From the NCBI GenBank assembly GCA_017461005.1, contig JAFTZU010000145.1:1-46376 (forward strand): DNA of 46,376 bases. The letters run 5' to 3'. The notes under the pieces are model-generated. The model was not told where the DNA came from and made no database searches. It saw only the letters and a list, made by a program, of their open reading frames with translations. Positions 8,574 to 17,110 of this stretch are shown in pieces. The stretch comes from Clostridia bacterium. Its GTDB lineage: Bacteria > Bacillota > Clostridia > Oscillospirales > Acutalibacteraceae. A program made the position numbers and the translations under genes. The first letter of the stretch is position 1. Each line of letters begins with the position of its first letter.

Positions 8574-10622
8574 ATGAGGATCAGAGATCTACTCAAAGTG
8601 GAAGCCATCGAGCTCGGCGTAAGCGCAGCGAACAAAGAAGCTGCCATCGACAAACTCGTGTCTCTCCACGACAAAGTGGGCAATCTGGCTGACGTGGCCG
8701 GCTACAAAGCTGCCATCCTGAAACGTGAGTCCGAGAGCACCACTGCCATCGGCGAAGGCCTTGCTGTCCCGCATGCCAAGACCGCCGCTGCCAAGCATCC
8801 CGGCCTTGCCGCTATCACCATCCCGGACGGTGTTGATTATGACGCTCCCGACGGACAGCCGGCAACGCTCGCATTCATGATCGCCGCTCCGGAAGGCGCC
8901 GGCGACGCTCACTTGGAGATCCTCTCCAGACTGATGGTCATGCTGATGGATCCGGACTTCGGCGCAGCTCTTCGTGCCGCCAAGACTCCGGAGGAATTCC
9001 TTGAGATCATCAACAAGCAGGAAGACGCCAAGTATCCGGAAGAAGAACCGGCACCGAAGAAAAAGGTCGCCGCTGTTGCTGCTACCGCAGCCGCCGGTGC
9101 TGCTGCCACTGCTGCCGCAGCCGGCCCCCGCGTCGTCGCCGTTACCGCCTGCCCGACCGGTATCGCCCATACCTACATGGCAGCGGAAGCCCTCGAGAAG
9201 AAGGGCGAAGAGATGGGCATCCCGATCAAAGTCGAGACCAACGGCTCCGGCGGTGCCAAAAACGTCCTGACCGCAGAAGAGATCGCCGGTGCTGACGGCG
9301 TCATCATCGCGGCAGACAAGAATGTCGAAATGGCCCGTTTCGATGGCAAGCACCTTGTCAAAGTCCCGGTCGCCGACGGCATCCACAAAGCAGAAGAACT
9401 CATCACCAAGGCCACCAGCGGCGAAGCTCCCGTCTACAAAGCAGAAGCGGGCGCCACGACCGAAGAGGCCGCGTCTGACGACGAGAGCACCTGGAGAAAG
9501 GTCTACAAACACCTGATGAACGGTGTTTCCCACATGCTTCCCTTCGTCGTCGGCGGCGGTATCCTCATCGCCCTGTCCTTCCTGGCCGATACCATCTACT
9601 GCGCACAGAACGGCCTCGCTTACGGCTCCGACTTCGGTGGCATGACCGCTATTTCCAGCTGGTTCAACGCCATCGGTAACGCAGCCTTCGGCTTCATGCT
9701 TCCCGTTCTTGCCGGCTTCATCGCCATGTCCATCGCCGACCGTCCCGGCCTCGCTGTCGGTTTCGTCGGTGGTTACCTCGCCAAGATCGGCGCCACCTGG
9801 GCTGCTCCCGCAGGACAGGACGTCTCCGCCGGTTTCCTCGGCGCCCTTCTCGCCGGTTTCGTCGCCGGCTTCATCGTCAACTGGCTGAAGAAGGCTACGT
9901 CCAAGTTCCCGGCCTCCCTTGACGGTATCCGCCCGATGCTCATCTATCCGCTGATCGGTGCGGCGCTCATCGCCGTCGTCATGTGTACGGTCGACCCGGT
10001 CATGATCGCGATCAACAACGGCATCTCCACCTTCCTGAACTTCCTGTACAGCAAGAACCTCATCGTTCTGCTCGGTCTCCTGCTCGGCCTCATGATGGCC
10101 ACCGACATGGGCGGCCCGATCAACAAGGCTGCTTACCTCTTCGGTGTTGGCATGCTGTCCCTTGGCACGGACGCCGGTTACCTGATGATGGCCTGCGTCA
10201 TGATCGGCGGCATGGTTCCCCCGATCGCCATTGCTATGGCCTGCCAGTTCTTCCCGCAGAAGTTCACGAAACAGGAACGCTCCACCGCTGCGACCAACTA
10301 TGTCATGGGTCTCTCCTTCATCACCGAAGGTGCCATCCCGTTCGCAGCTTCTGACCCCGCGCACGTCATTCCTGCCATGATGGTCGGCTCCGGTGTCGCC
10401 GGTGCCCTCTCCGCACTCTTCAAGTGCACGCTCATGGCTCCCCACGGCGGTATCTTCGTCTTCGCCACGGTCGGCAGATGGTACTTCTACCTCATTGCCC
10501 TCGCAGCCGGTGCTCTTGCCGGTATGGCGATGCTCGGCCTCCTGAAGAAGGACATCGTCTCCAAGGAAGAGATCGAAGCGGAAAAAGCTGCCCGCAAGGC
10601 AGAAAAAGCGAAAAAGGCGTAA
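8574..10622 (+). CDS. fruA: PTS fructose transporter subunit EIIABC
   Basis: Imports fructose and phosphorylates it to fructose 1-phosphate. The domains run A-B-C. EIIA (residues 1-~145) has its phosphorylated His67 in GLAVPHAKT. An Ala-rich linker (about 160-188) follows. EIIB has Cys193 in VTACPTGIAHTYMA. EIIC (from about 310) has multiple membrane segments, starting MNGVSHMLPFVVGGGILIALSF and including FITEGAIPFAA. The tail is charged (KAEKAKKA). ATG at 8574 was chosen over a TTG at 8553 because AAAGAGGG lies 8 nt before it. Length is 682 residues. An HPr gene follows in the same operon. Confidence 0.96.
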   Translation: MRIRDLLKVEAIELGVSAANKEAAIDKLVSLHDKVGNLADVAGYKAAILKRESESTTAIGEGLAVPHAKTAAAKHPGLAAITIPDGVDYDAPDGQPATLAFMIAAPEGAGDAHLEILSRLMVMLMDPDFGAALRAAKTPEEFLEIINKQEDAKYPEEEPAPKKKVAAVAATAAAGAAATAAAAGPRVVAVTACPTGIAHTYMAAEALEKKGEEMGIPIKVETNGSGGAKNVLTAEEIAGADGVIIAADKNVEMARFDGKHLVKVPVADGIHKAEELITKATSGEAPVYKAEAGATTEEAASDDESTWRKVYKHLMNGVSHMLPFVVGGGILIALSFLADTIYCAQNGLAYGSDFGGMTAISSWFNAIGNAAFGFMLPVLAGFIAMSIADRPGLAVGFVGGYLAKIGATWAAPAGQDVSAGFLGALLAGFVAGFIVNWLKKATSKFPASLDGIRPMLIYPLIGAALIAVVMCTVDPVMIAINNGISTFLNFLYSKNLIVLLGLLLGLMMATDMGGPINKAAYLFGVGMLSLGTDAGYLMMACVMIGGMVPPIAIAMACQFFPQKFTKQERSTAATNYVMGLSFITEGAIPFAASDPAHVIPAMMVGSGVAGALSALFKCTLMAPHGGIFVFATVGRWYFYLIALAAGALAGMAMLGLLKKDIVSKEEIEAEKAARKAEKAKKA

Positions 10623-10660
10623 ATCGCCACGGAATCACTACATAAAAGGAGAAATGCAAC

Positions 10661-10930
10661 ATGGTATCTCAGACTGTTAAAGTTATCAACAAAGAAGGCT
10701 TCCACATGCGCCCCGCGAACTACTTCATCAAAGAGATGAGCGCGTTCCAGAGCACCGTCACCTTCAACTTCAACGGCAAGGATGTCAACGGTAAATCCAT
10801 CATGAACATCATGGCCGCCTGCATCAAGTTCGGTGCCGAACTTGAGATCAAGTGCGAAGGCCCCGATGAAGAGGCCGCTCTTGCAAAGGCCGTCGAACTC
10901 GTCGAGTCCGGTCTGGGCGACGCAGAATAA
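10661..10930 (+). CDS. HPr family phosphocarrier protein (fru operon copy)
   Basis: An 89-residue HPr. His15 sits in GFHMRPA (canonical is GLHARPA, so residue 16 is Met rather than Ala). Ser46, the HPr kinase site, lies in GKSIMNIM. It should relay phosphate from Enzyme I to the neighbouring FruA. It is the last gene of the fru operon, preceded by AAAGGAG and followed by a strong terminator. A second HPr with the standard motif lies at 31009, so this copy may be dedicated to fructose or induced with the operon; that is inferred. Confidence 0.92.
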   Translation: MVSQTVKVINKEGFHMRPANYFIKEMSAFQSTVTFNFNGKDVNGKSIMNIMAACIKFGAELEIKCEGPDEEAALAKAVELVESGLGDAE

Positions 10931-10944
10931 GTCTTGACAAGCCG

Positions 10945-10975
10945 GAAGGCCCCCGAAACGGGGGCCTTCTTTTTT
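10945..10975 (+). terminator. intrinsic terminator of the fru operon
   Basis: An 11-bp stem GAAGGCCCCCG/CGGGGGCCTTC with a three-base AAA loop, followed by six T. Confidence 0.95.
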
Positions 10976-11066
10976 ACTCTTATAATTAAAAGTTGTACAT
11001 AGAATGCGGGCAAAAAAACTAGGAACATTGTCTAAACTGTGCATTTCCTTTTTGTGAATATTGCTC

Positions 11067-11072
11067 TATAAT
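11067..11072 (+). promoter_or_regulatory. -10 element upstream of phoH
   Basis: A perfect TATAAT 30 bp before the phoH ATG, just after the fru terminator. At a 17-bp spacing the -35 would be TTTCCT, which is weak, so only the -10 is called with any confidence. Confidence 0.5.
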
Positions 11073-11101
11073 GGTTGCAAAATGACGAAAGGAGTTCTCG
11101 T

Positions 11102-12094
11102 ATGGCAGAGAGACGCATCCCGTTCGAAGAAGTCGACCTCATCTCCGGACTGTTCGGCAGTTTTGACAGCAACATCCGGATCCTGGAGGACGAATATCAT
11201 GTGACTGCGGTGAATCGCGGCGGTGAGCTCAAGCTGACCGGTGACGATGAAGCGAAGGTCGAGGCGGCAGCCCGTGCCGTACAGGGGATGCTGGTCCTTT
11301 TGAAGAAGGGCGAACAGCTGAACGAGCAGAACATCCACTACGTCATTTCCATGGTGAACGAAGGTGCCGACCGGAAGCTTTCGAAGCTGATGGCGGACGC
11401 CATCTGCATCACCTCCCGCGGCAAGCCCGTCAAGGCGAAGACCCTCGGTCAGGAAGCCTACGTGGAAGCCATCCGGGACAACACCGTCGTCTTTGGCATC
11501 GGACCCGCCGGTACCGGAAAAACGTACCTGGCGGTCGCCATGGCCGTCAAGGCCTTCAAAGCCAAGGAAGTCAACCGCATCATTCTGACCAGACCCGCCG
11601 TGGAAGCGGGGGAGAGCCTCGGCTTTTTGCCCGGCGACCTCCAGCAGAAGGTCGACCCCTATCTGCGACCCCTCTACGATGCCCTTTTCGATATGCTCGG
11701 CGCCGAGAGTTTTCAGAAACAGCTCGAACGCGGCAGCATCGAAGTGGCACCGCTCGCTTACATGCGCGGCAGAACTTTAGATGACAGCTTCATCATTCTC
11801 GATGAAGCCCAGAACACCACCTCCGAACAGATGAAGATGTTCCTCACCCGTCTCGGCTCGAACTCGAAGGCCGTCGTCACCGGCGACGTCACGCAGATCG
11901 ACCTGCCGGGCGGCAAGAAGTCGGGACTCAAGGAAGTCACCCGCATCTTAAAGGACATCGACGGCATCACCACCGTCTATTTCAATGACAAAGACGTCGT
12001 CCGTCACCATCTCGTCCAGGAGATCGTCAAGGCATACGACCGCTATGCCGAGCGTCAGGAAAAAGACGCTGTGAAAAAGAACCACAAGAAGTAA
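11102..12094 (+). CDS. PhoH family ATPase
   Basis: A P-loop ATPase of the PhoH/YlaK type, linked in bacteria to RNA metabolism and found next to ybeY. Walker A is GPAGTGKT at residues 134-141. SFIILDEAQNTT gives Walker B. RLGSNSKAVVTGD forms the sensor region. A small N-terminal domain precedes the ATPase core. ATG at 11102 was chosen because AAAGGAG lies 7 nt upstream, giving 330 residues. It heads a phoH-ybeY-era cluster that is conserved in Firmicutes. Confidence 0.93.
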   Translation: MAERRIPFEEVDLISGLFGSFDSNIRILEDEYHVTAVNRGGELKLTGDDEAKVEAAARAVQGMLVLLKKGEQLNEQNIHYVISMVNEGADRKLSKLMADAICITSRGKPVKAKTLGQEAYVEAIRDNTVVFGIGPAGTGKTYLAVAMAVKAFKAKEVNRIILTRPAVEAGESLGFLPGDLQQKVDPYLRPLYDALFDMLGAESFQKQLERGSIEVAPLAYMRGRTLDDSFIILDEAQNTTSEQMKMFLTRLGSNSKAVVTGDVTQIDLPGGKKSGLKEVTRILKDIDGITTVYFNDKDVVRHHLVQEIVKAYDRYAERQEKDAVKKNHKK

Positions 12095-12128
12095 ATCGCC
12101 ACACTGTACCGACAAGGAGGAATGTCCT

Positions 12129-12638
12129 GTGGCAAAGAAAGTCAAAGTCGTCATCACCAACGACCAGAAAACCGTCAAGGTCCCGAAGGGACTCCGCCTG
12201 CTCATCCGCCGCTGCTGCACCGCCGTGCTCGTCATGGAAGAATTCGCAGAAGACGCGGAAGTTTCCGTCAAGATCGTCGACAACGAGCAGATCCGTGAAC
12301 TCAACAAGACCTACCGCAACATCGACAAGGAGACCGACGTCCTGTCGTTCCCCCTCGGCGTTGACGGTGTTTACGATATGAACCTGTCCACCGGTGAAGC
12401 CCAGCTGGGCGACATCGTCCTGTCCCTCGAAAAAGCGATGGAACAGGCCGAGCGCTACGGCCACTCCCTCGACCGCGAAGTCGGCTACCTCACCGTCCAC
12501 TCCATGCTCCACCTGCTCGGGTATGACCATGAGAACGGCGGTCTCGAGATGGTCCGCATGAGAGAGAAGGAAGAGAAGGCTCTCACGGAGCTCGGCCTGC
12601 GCCGGGACGGCAACTACTATATGGAGGATGAGGCGTAA
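12129..12638 (+). CDS. ybeY: endoribonuclease YbeY (rRNA maturation factor)
   Basis: A metal-dependent RNase needed for 16S rRNA 3' maturation and ribosome quality control. The metal site HSMLHLLGYDHE (HX3HX5H type) is at about residues 127-138, and the family motif TDVLSFPL is near residue 70. The start is GTG at 12129, preceded by AAGGAGG 8 nt upstream. A nearby ATG at 12122 is out of frame. Length 169 is normal. It sits between phoH and era as in many Firmicutes. Confidence 0.95.
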   Translation: MAKKVKVVITNDQKTVKVPKGLRLLIRRCCTAVLVMEEFAEDAEVSVKIVDNEQIRELNKTYRNIDKETDVLSFPLGVDGVYDMNLSTGEAQLGDIVLSLEKAMEQAERYGHSLDREVGYLTVHSMLHLLGYDHENGGLEMVRMREKEEKALTELGLRRDGNYYMEDEA

Positions 12639-12653
12639 ATCGCCCGCACATAC

Positions 12654-13559
12654 ATGGAGACAAAAACTGCGTTCGTTGCGATCGTCGGCTGTCCCAACGT
12701 GGGCAAGTCCTCGCTCCTGAACAAAATGCTCGGGCAGAAGGTGGCCATCGTGTCCGCCAAGCCCCAGACTACGCGCACCCGCATCATGGGCGTCCTCACC
12801 GAGGATGAGACCCAGCTCGTGTTCACCGATACCCCCGGCTACCACCGCCCGAAGAACAAACTCGGCGAGAAGATGGTGAAGGCGGTCATCGACGGCATCG
12901 ACGGGGTCGACGCGGCGCTCCTGGTCGTCGAACCGGAAAAGGAAGACGACGAGGTCCTGCGTCCCGCCGAGGCAGAACTGCTGAAGAAGATCAAGCGGGA
13001 AAAGATCCCCTGCGTGCTGGTCATCAACAAGATCGACACCGTCGCCGAGAAGGAACAGCTGGCGGTCCGCATCGCGGAACTCATGCAGCTCCACGACTTC
13101 GAAGCCATCGTCCCCACGTCTGCCGTGAAGGGGGAAGGGGTCGACGAGGTCATCGCGGAACTGAGCAAACTCGCCCAGGAGTCCCCGCACTTCTTCTCGG
13201 ACGACGCGCTCACCGACCAGCCTGAGAGAGTCATCGCCGCGGAGATCATCCGCGAAAAGATGCTCCGGCTCCTCGACCGGGAAGTGCCCCACGGAATCGC
13301 GGTCAGCATCGAGCAGATGCACGAGCGGGAAGACGGCAGCGGCATCGTCGACATCGACGCCACCATCTACTGCGAGAAGGAGAGCCACAAGGGCATCGTC
13401 ATCGGCAAGAAGGGCGCCATGCTCAAGAAGATCTCCACCTACGCCCGCGAAGACATGGAGAAGTTCTTCGACTGCCACATCAACCTGCAGTGCTGGGTGA
13501 AGGTCAAGGAGGGCTGGAGAGACCGCGAAGGACTCATCCACAACTTCGGACTGGATTAA
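12654..13559 (+). CDS. era: GTPase Era
   Basis: An essential GTPase that binds the 3' end of 16S rRNA during 30S assembly. G1 is GCPNVGKSS (residues 12-20), G3 is FTDTPGYH, G4 is INKID, and G5 is TSAVKGEGV. The C-terminal KH domain has IVIGKKGAMLKKI. The 301 residues are full length. The ATG lies 15 bp after ybeY and has no good ribosome-binding site close by (the nearest purine-rich stretch is in the ybeY end), so translational coupling to ybeY is likely. A terminator follows. Confidence 0.96.
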   Translation: METKTAFVAIVGCPNVGKSSLLNKMLGQKVAIVSAKPQTTRTRIMGVLTEDETQLVFTDTPGYHRPKNKLGEKMVKAVIDGIDGVDAALLVVEPEKEDDEVLRPAEAELLKKIKREKIPCVLVINKIDTVAEKEQLAVRIAELMQLHDFEAIVPTSAVKGEGVDEVIAELSKLAQESPHFFSDDALTDQPERVIAAEIIREKMLRLLDREVPHGIAVSIEQMHEREDGSGIVDIDATIYCEKESHKGIVIGKKGAMLKKISTYAREDMEKFFDCHINLQCWVKVKEGWRDREGLIHNFGLD

Positions 13560-13570
13560 CAGAATACACA

Positions 13571-13610
13571 AAAGCCTGCGTCAGACGGTTTGTCTTCTGC
13601 AGGCTTTTTT
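13571..13610 (+). terminator. intrinsic terminator after era
   Basis: Stem AAAGCCTGC/GCAGGCTTT with an inner AGAC/GTCT helix, ending in six T. The recO promoter begins inside this structure. Confidence 0.88.
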
Positions 13611-13618
13611 AATATAAT
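13590..13618 (+). promoter_or_regulatory. recO promoter nested in the era terminator
   Basis: TTGTCT, 17-bp spacer, perfect TATAAT at 13613-13618. The -35 lies in the terminator loop and the -10 directly follows its T-run. Confidence 0.7.
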
Positions 13619-13637
13619 AGCTATCAGTGATAAAATA

Positions 13638-13772
13638 AGAAATTCGCGTGGGAAAAGTTCGCCGCAGCAAGAATTGAGCTTTGCGGGGTACGCCGAAGGC
13701 GTTATTGATTCCCCCGTACAGCCTCCGCAACGCGACCTTCGCAGCAAGGCGAAGCTTTTCCAGCGAATTTCT
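13638..13772. repeat. 135-bp inverted-repeat element (MITE-like or structured RNA)
   Basis: The ends pair perfectly over 10 bp (AGAAATTCGC at 13638-13647 with GCGAATTTCT at 13763-13772). Pairing continues inward with GGAAAAG/CTTTTCC and TTCGCC/GGCGAA, about 23 pairs in all with small bulges. The interior has TTGCGG/CCGCAA (13681-13686 with 13725-13730) and a tight hairpin ACGCC-GAA-GGCGT (13690-13702). It lies between the recO promoter and the recO ribosome-binding site, so it would be in the recO leader. From memory, similar small intergenic elements, often mis-called as short proteins on the opposite strand, recur in Oscillospirales genomes; I cannot confirm copy number from one window. Confidence 0.65.
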
Positions 13773-13800
13773 CAACCATTAAGGAGAGGGGTGAGGCGCT

Positions 13801-14541
13801 GTGAACATAGAGACCGACGGGCTCGTCATCAAGACGCAGAAGATCGGTGAGAGCGATACGCTGATCACGGTCCTCACCTCCAAATACGGGCTCATCCGGG
13901 CCTTCGTCCGGCGCTCGACGGCCGTGAAGAGCAATATGCTCGCGACGACCCAGCTCCTCTCGTACAACGACTTCGTGTTCTACAAGGGCAAGAACTCCTA
14001 CTCCGTGAACAGTGCCACCCCGAAAGCGTCGTTCTTCAAACTGAATGAGGACATGGACGCCATGGCGATCGCCTTCTACCTCGCCGAGCTGTTCGGGGAA
14101 CTGGCGCCGGAGAACCATGAGTCGGAGGACCTTTTGAAACTGCTCCTCAACTCGCTCTACCTGATGGCGGAGAAGAAACGTCCGCCGGCGCAGGTGAAGG
14201 CCGTCGCGGAACTGCGGGCGCTCTCGAACTCCGGCTATATGCCGAACCTCGTGGCCTGTGAGCACTGCGGCACCTACGAGTCCGACCCCATGTTCTTCAA
14301 CCCGGCCTCCGGTCTCCTGTTCTGCTCGAACTGCGGCGGCCCGGCGGACGGCATGCAGCTGTCGCTGTCGGCGGTGACCGCCATGCGGTTCATCTGCTAC
14401 AGCGAGGAGAAGAAGGTCTTCAATTTCTCGCTCTCCGACGAGGCGATGCTGGAGCTCTCCCAGGCGGCGGAACAGTTCACGCTGCAGCAGACCGGCCGAA
14501 ATTTCAAAACTTTGGATTTTTATAAAAGTTTGCCTAGATAA
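13801..14541 (+). CDS. recO: DNA repair protein RecO
   Basis: A RecFOR-pathway mediator that helps load RecA on SSB-coated gaps. The N-terminal OB-fold begins MNIETDGLVIKTQKIGESDTLITVLTSKYGLIRAFVRR. A helical region follows, and a C-terminal zinc-binding knot CEHCG...CSNCGG lies at about 153-182. Length is 246 residues. The start is GTG with purine-rich sequence (AAGGAGAGGGGTGAGG) upstream. It has its own promoter, separated from the start by the inverted-repeat element. Confidence 0.93.
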   Translation: MNIETDGLVIKTQKIGESDTLITVLTSKYGLIRAFVRRSTAVKSNMLATTQLLSYNDFVFYKGKNSYSVNSATPKASFFKLNEDMDAMAIAFYLAELFGELAPENHESEDLLKLLLNSLYLMAEKKRPPAQVKAVAELRALSNSGYMPNLVACEHCGTYESDPMFFNPASGLLFCSNCGGPADGMQLSLSAVTAMRFICYSEEKKVFNFSLSDEAMLELSQAAEQFTLQQTGRNFKTLDFYKSLPR

Positions 14542-14672
14542 ATAGAGAGGCGGATCCTTTGCCGTCAGCTTTCATCCGGCGGGCGCTCAGTTCTCAAAGC
14601 GCAGGGCTGTGGGCTTCGGGGGTGGAAGCGAAGGGAAAGGGAGCCGGCTCGATCTCATAAAGGAAGAAAACG
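14542..14672. other. intergenic leader between recO and mutS2
   Basis: 131 bp, GC-rich, with no clear promoter or terminator. It holds short potential hairpins (GCGCT/AGCGC and GCTTC/GAAGC) and a perfect 10-bp palindrome GAGCCGGCTC at 14641-14650. An AAAGGAAG ribosome-binding site precedes mutS2. Likely transcribed as one unit with recO. Confidence 0.4.
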
Positions 14673-17099
14673 ATGATCACCAACAAACACTATCTGGCCC
14701 TCGATTACGACAAGGTCCTTGCCATCCTCGAGACCTTCGTGCAGTCGAACGACGCCAAAGAACTGGCGCAGGAACTGCAGCCGGAGACCTCGCTGAAGGC
14801 GGCGGAGCGGCTGCTCCAGGAGACGCTGGACGCGCACATGCTCCTCGCGAAGTACGGCGGACCCTCCTTTGGCGGGCTCGTCAATGTGAACAACAAGATG
14901 TACATCGCCGCAACGGGCGGTGTCCTGTCCATGGGCGAACTGCTGTCCGTGGGCTCGACCCTGCGCGCCATCCGGGGCCTGTCAGACTGGTACTCCTCCT
15001 GTGAGGGCGTGGACACGTCGCTGTCCCCGTACTTCTACTCGATGACCCCGCAGAAGTACCTCGAGGAGCGCATTTTCACCTCCATCCTGTCGGAGGACCG
15101 CATGGCGGACAACGCGTCGGCGGAGCTGAAAGACATCCGGCGGAAGCTGCGCCAGCAGGAGATGAAGATCCGCGACCAGCTCGACCGGATCATCCACTCG
15201 TCCCACTACTCGACCATCCTGCAGGATGCCATCGTCACCATGCGCAACGGCCGGTATGTCGTGCCCGTCAAGCGGGAGCACAAGGCGGACGTCGCGGGCA
15301 TCGTCCAGGACACCTCGGACTCCGGAGCCACCGTGTTCATCGAGCCCATGTCCGTCGTCGAGGCGAACAACGAGATCCGTGTCCTGCTCGGCAAGGAGCG
15401 GGAGGAGATCGAGAAGATCCTCGCGGACCTGTCGGACCAGGCCGGGGCGATCTACAACGAAACGAAACAGAGCTACGAGAGCGGCATCTACCTGGACCTG
15501 GTCTTCGCCAAGGCCCAGATGGCCTACTCCATGAAGGCCGCCGCTCCGCTCCTGAACGATACGGGCATCATCGAACTGCGAGAGGCCCGGCACCCGCTGA
15601 TCGACCCGCGGAAGGTCGTCAAGACGAGCATCCGTCTCGGCGACGACTTCGACACGCTGGTCATCACCGGCCCGAACACCGGCGGTAAGACCGTGTCCAT
15701 CAAGACCCTCGGCCTCATGTCCCTCATGGCGGCCTCCGGTATGATGCTCCCGGTGGCGGACCGCAGCAAGATGTGCATCTTCGAGTCGGTCTACGCGGAC
15801 ATCGGCGATGAACAGTCCATCGAGCAGTCCCTGTCCACGTTCTCGTCCCACATGACGAACATCGTGGACATCCTGAAGAACGCCAACGAGAAGTCCCTCG
15901 TCCTCATCGACGAGCTGGGTGCCGGCACCGACCCCGTCGAGGGCGCGGCCCTGGCTATGGCGGTCCTGGAGCGGCTGCACCTGCAGGGCGCGAAAATCGC
16001 CGCCACCACGCACTATGCCGAGCTGAAAGCTTACGCGCTGGAGACGAACCGTGTGGAGAACGCCTCCTGCGAATTCGATATCAACACCCTGTCGCCGACG
16101 TACCGGCTGCTCATCGGAGCGCCGGGCCGGTCCAACGCGTTCGCTATCTCCGAACGGCTGGGCCTGTCCTCGGACGTCGTCGACCGCGCGAAGGAACTGG
16201 TCTCGGAAGAGAACACCCGGTTCGAACGGGTCGTTGAGACCCTCGAGCAGAGCCGCGCCGCCCTCGACGAGGAGCGGGAAGAGGCCGACCGGATGACCCG
16301 GGAAGCCCGCGAGGCCCGGGACAAGGCAGAGGAGGTCAAGAACTCCGTCGAGGCCATGCGGGACGCCGAGCTCGACAAGGCGAGAGCCGAGGCCGAGAAG
16401 ATCCTCGACAAGGCCCGCCGGGAAGCGGCGTACTTCATGGACGACCTTGAAAAGCTGAAGAAAGAGCGCAAACGGGCCGCGGACCTTGCCCAGGTCTCGG
16501 CCGACGCGAAGCGGACCATCCGCAAACACGAAGACGCGCTTTATGACATCACACGGCCCATCGCCGCCGAAGAGGAAGACGATGACTACGAACTGCCCCG
16601 CCCGCTGGTGGTGGGGGACAGCGTCCTCGTCAAGGACCTCGGGCCCGCCATGGTCTCGGCTCTGCCGGACAAGCGGGGGCAGGTGGAAGTGACCGCCGGC
16701 ATCCTGAAGACCCGCGTGGACATCGGACGCATCCGCCTCGACGACCAGAAACGTGCGCAGAAGGCGCAGAATGCCGAACGCAAACAGGAGCGCCGCCGGA
16801 ACACGGCCCGTGGCAGCGGTGCCTCGAGTTCCTTCGAACGGAAGGCCAACGCGAAAGTGGAGACCTCCGTCGACCTGCGGGGCATGACCCAGGAAGAGGC
16901 CATCATGACCCTCGACCGGTTCCTCGACCTGCAGATCCGCTACGGCGTCGACTCCTTCACCGTCATCCACGGCAAGGGCACCGGCGTCCTGCGCAAAGCG
17001 GTCAAACGCTACCTCGACAACAATAAACGGGTGAAGTCCCACCGCCTCGGCGCCTACGGCGAGGGCGAAGACGGCGTCACCATCGTCAACCTGAAGTAA
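14673..17099 (+). CDS. mutS2: endonuclease MutS2
   Basis: A MutS-family protein of 808 residues that lacks the mismatch-recognition domain. In Firmicutes it acts on recombination intermediates and on collided ribosomes. An N-terminal core and lever region precede the ATPase, whose Walker A GPNTGGKT starts at residue 333 and Walker B is LVLIDELGAGTDP. A long charged coiled coil spans about 510-625, then a KOW-like segment. The C-terminal Smr nuclease domain (VDLRGMTQEEA at about 733, HGKGTGVLRKAV) completes it. nfo follows after 11 bp, so the two repair genes are probably co-transcribed. Confidence 0.96.
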   Translation: MITNKHYLALDYDKVLAILETFVQSNDAKELAQELQPETSLKAAERLLQETLDAHMLLAKYGGPSFGGLVNVNNKMYIAATGGVLSMGELLSVGSTLRAIRGLSDWYSSCEGVDTSLSPYFYSMTPQKYLEERIFTSILSEDRMADNASAELKDIRRKLRQQEMKIRDQLDRIIHSSHYSTILQDAIVTMRNGRYVVPVKREHKADVAGIVQDTSDSGATVFIEPMSVVEANNEIRVLLGKEREEIEKILADLSDQAGAIYNETKQSYESGIYLDLVFAKAQMAYSMKAAAPLLNDTGIIELREARHPLIDPRKVVKTSIRLGDDFDTLVITGPNTGGKTVSIKTLGLMSLMAASGMMLPVADRSKMCIFESVYADIGDEQSIEQSLSTFSSHMTNIVDILKNANEKSLVLIDELGAGTDPVEGAALAMAVLERLHLQGAKIAATTHYAELKAYALETNRVENASCEFDINTLSPTYRLLIGAPGRSNAFAISERLGLSSDVVDRAKELVSEENTRFERVVETLEQSRAALDEEREEADRMTREAREARDKAEEVKNSVEAMRDAELDKARAEAEKILDKARREAAYFMDDLEKLKKERKRAADLAQVSADAKRTIRKHEDALYDITRPIAAEEEDDDYELPRPLVVGDSVLVKDLGPAMVSALPDKRGQVEVTAGILKTRVDIGRIRLDDQKRAQKAQNAERKQERRRNTARGSGASSSFERKANAKVETSVDLRGMTQEEAIMTLDRFLDLQIRYGVDSFTVIHGKGTGVLRKAVKRYLDNNKRVKSHRLGAYGEGEDGVTIVNLK

Positions 17100-17110
17100 G
17101 GAGACCATCC

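Noticed and set aside
13581-13775. Small minus-strand frame beginning MRNSLEKLRLAAKVAL over the inverted-repeat element
   Set aside because: It is a translation of the repeat element and the era terminator; it has no ribosome-binding site and the DNA pairing explains the sequence better than coding.
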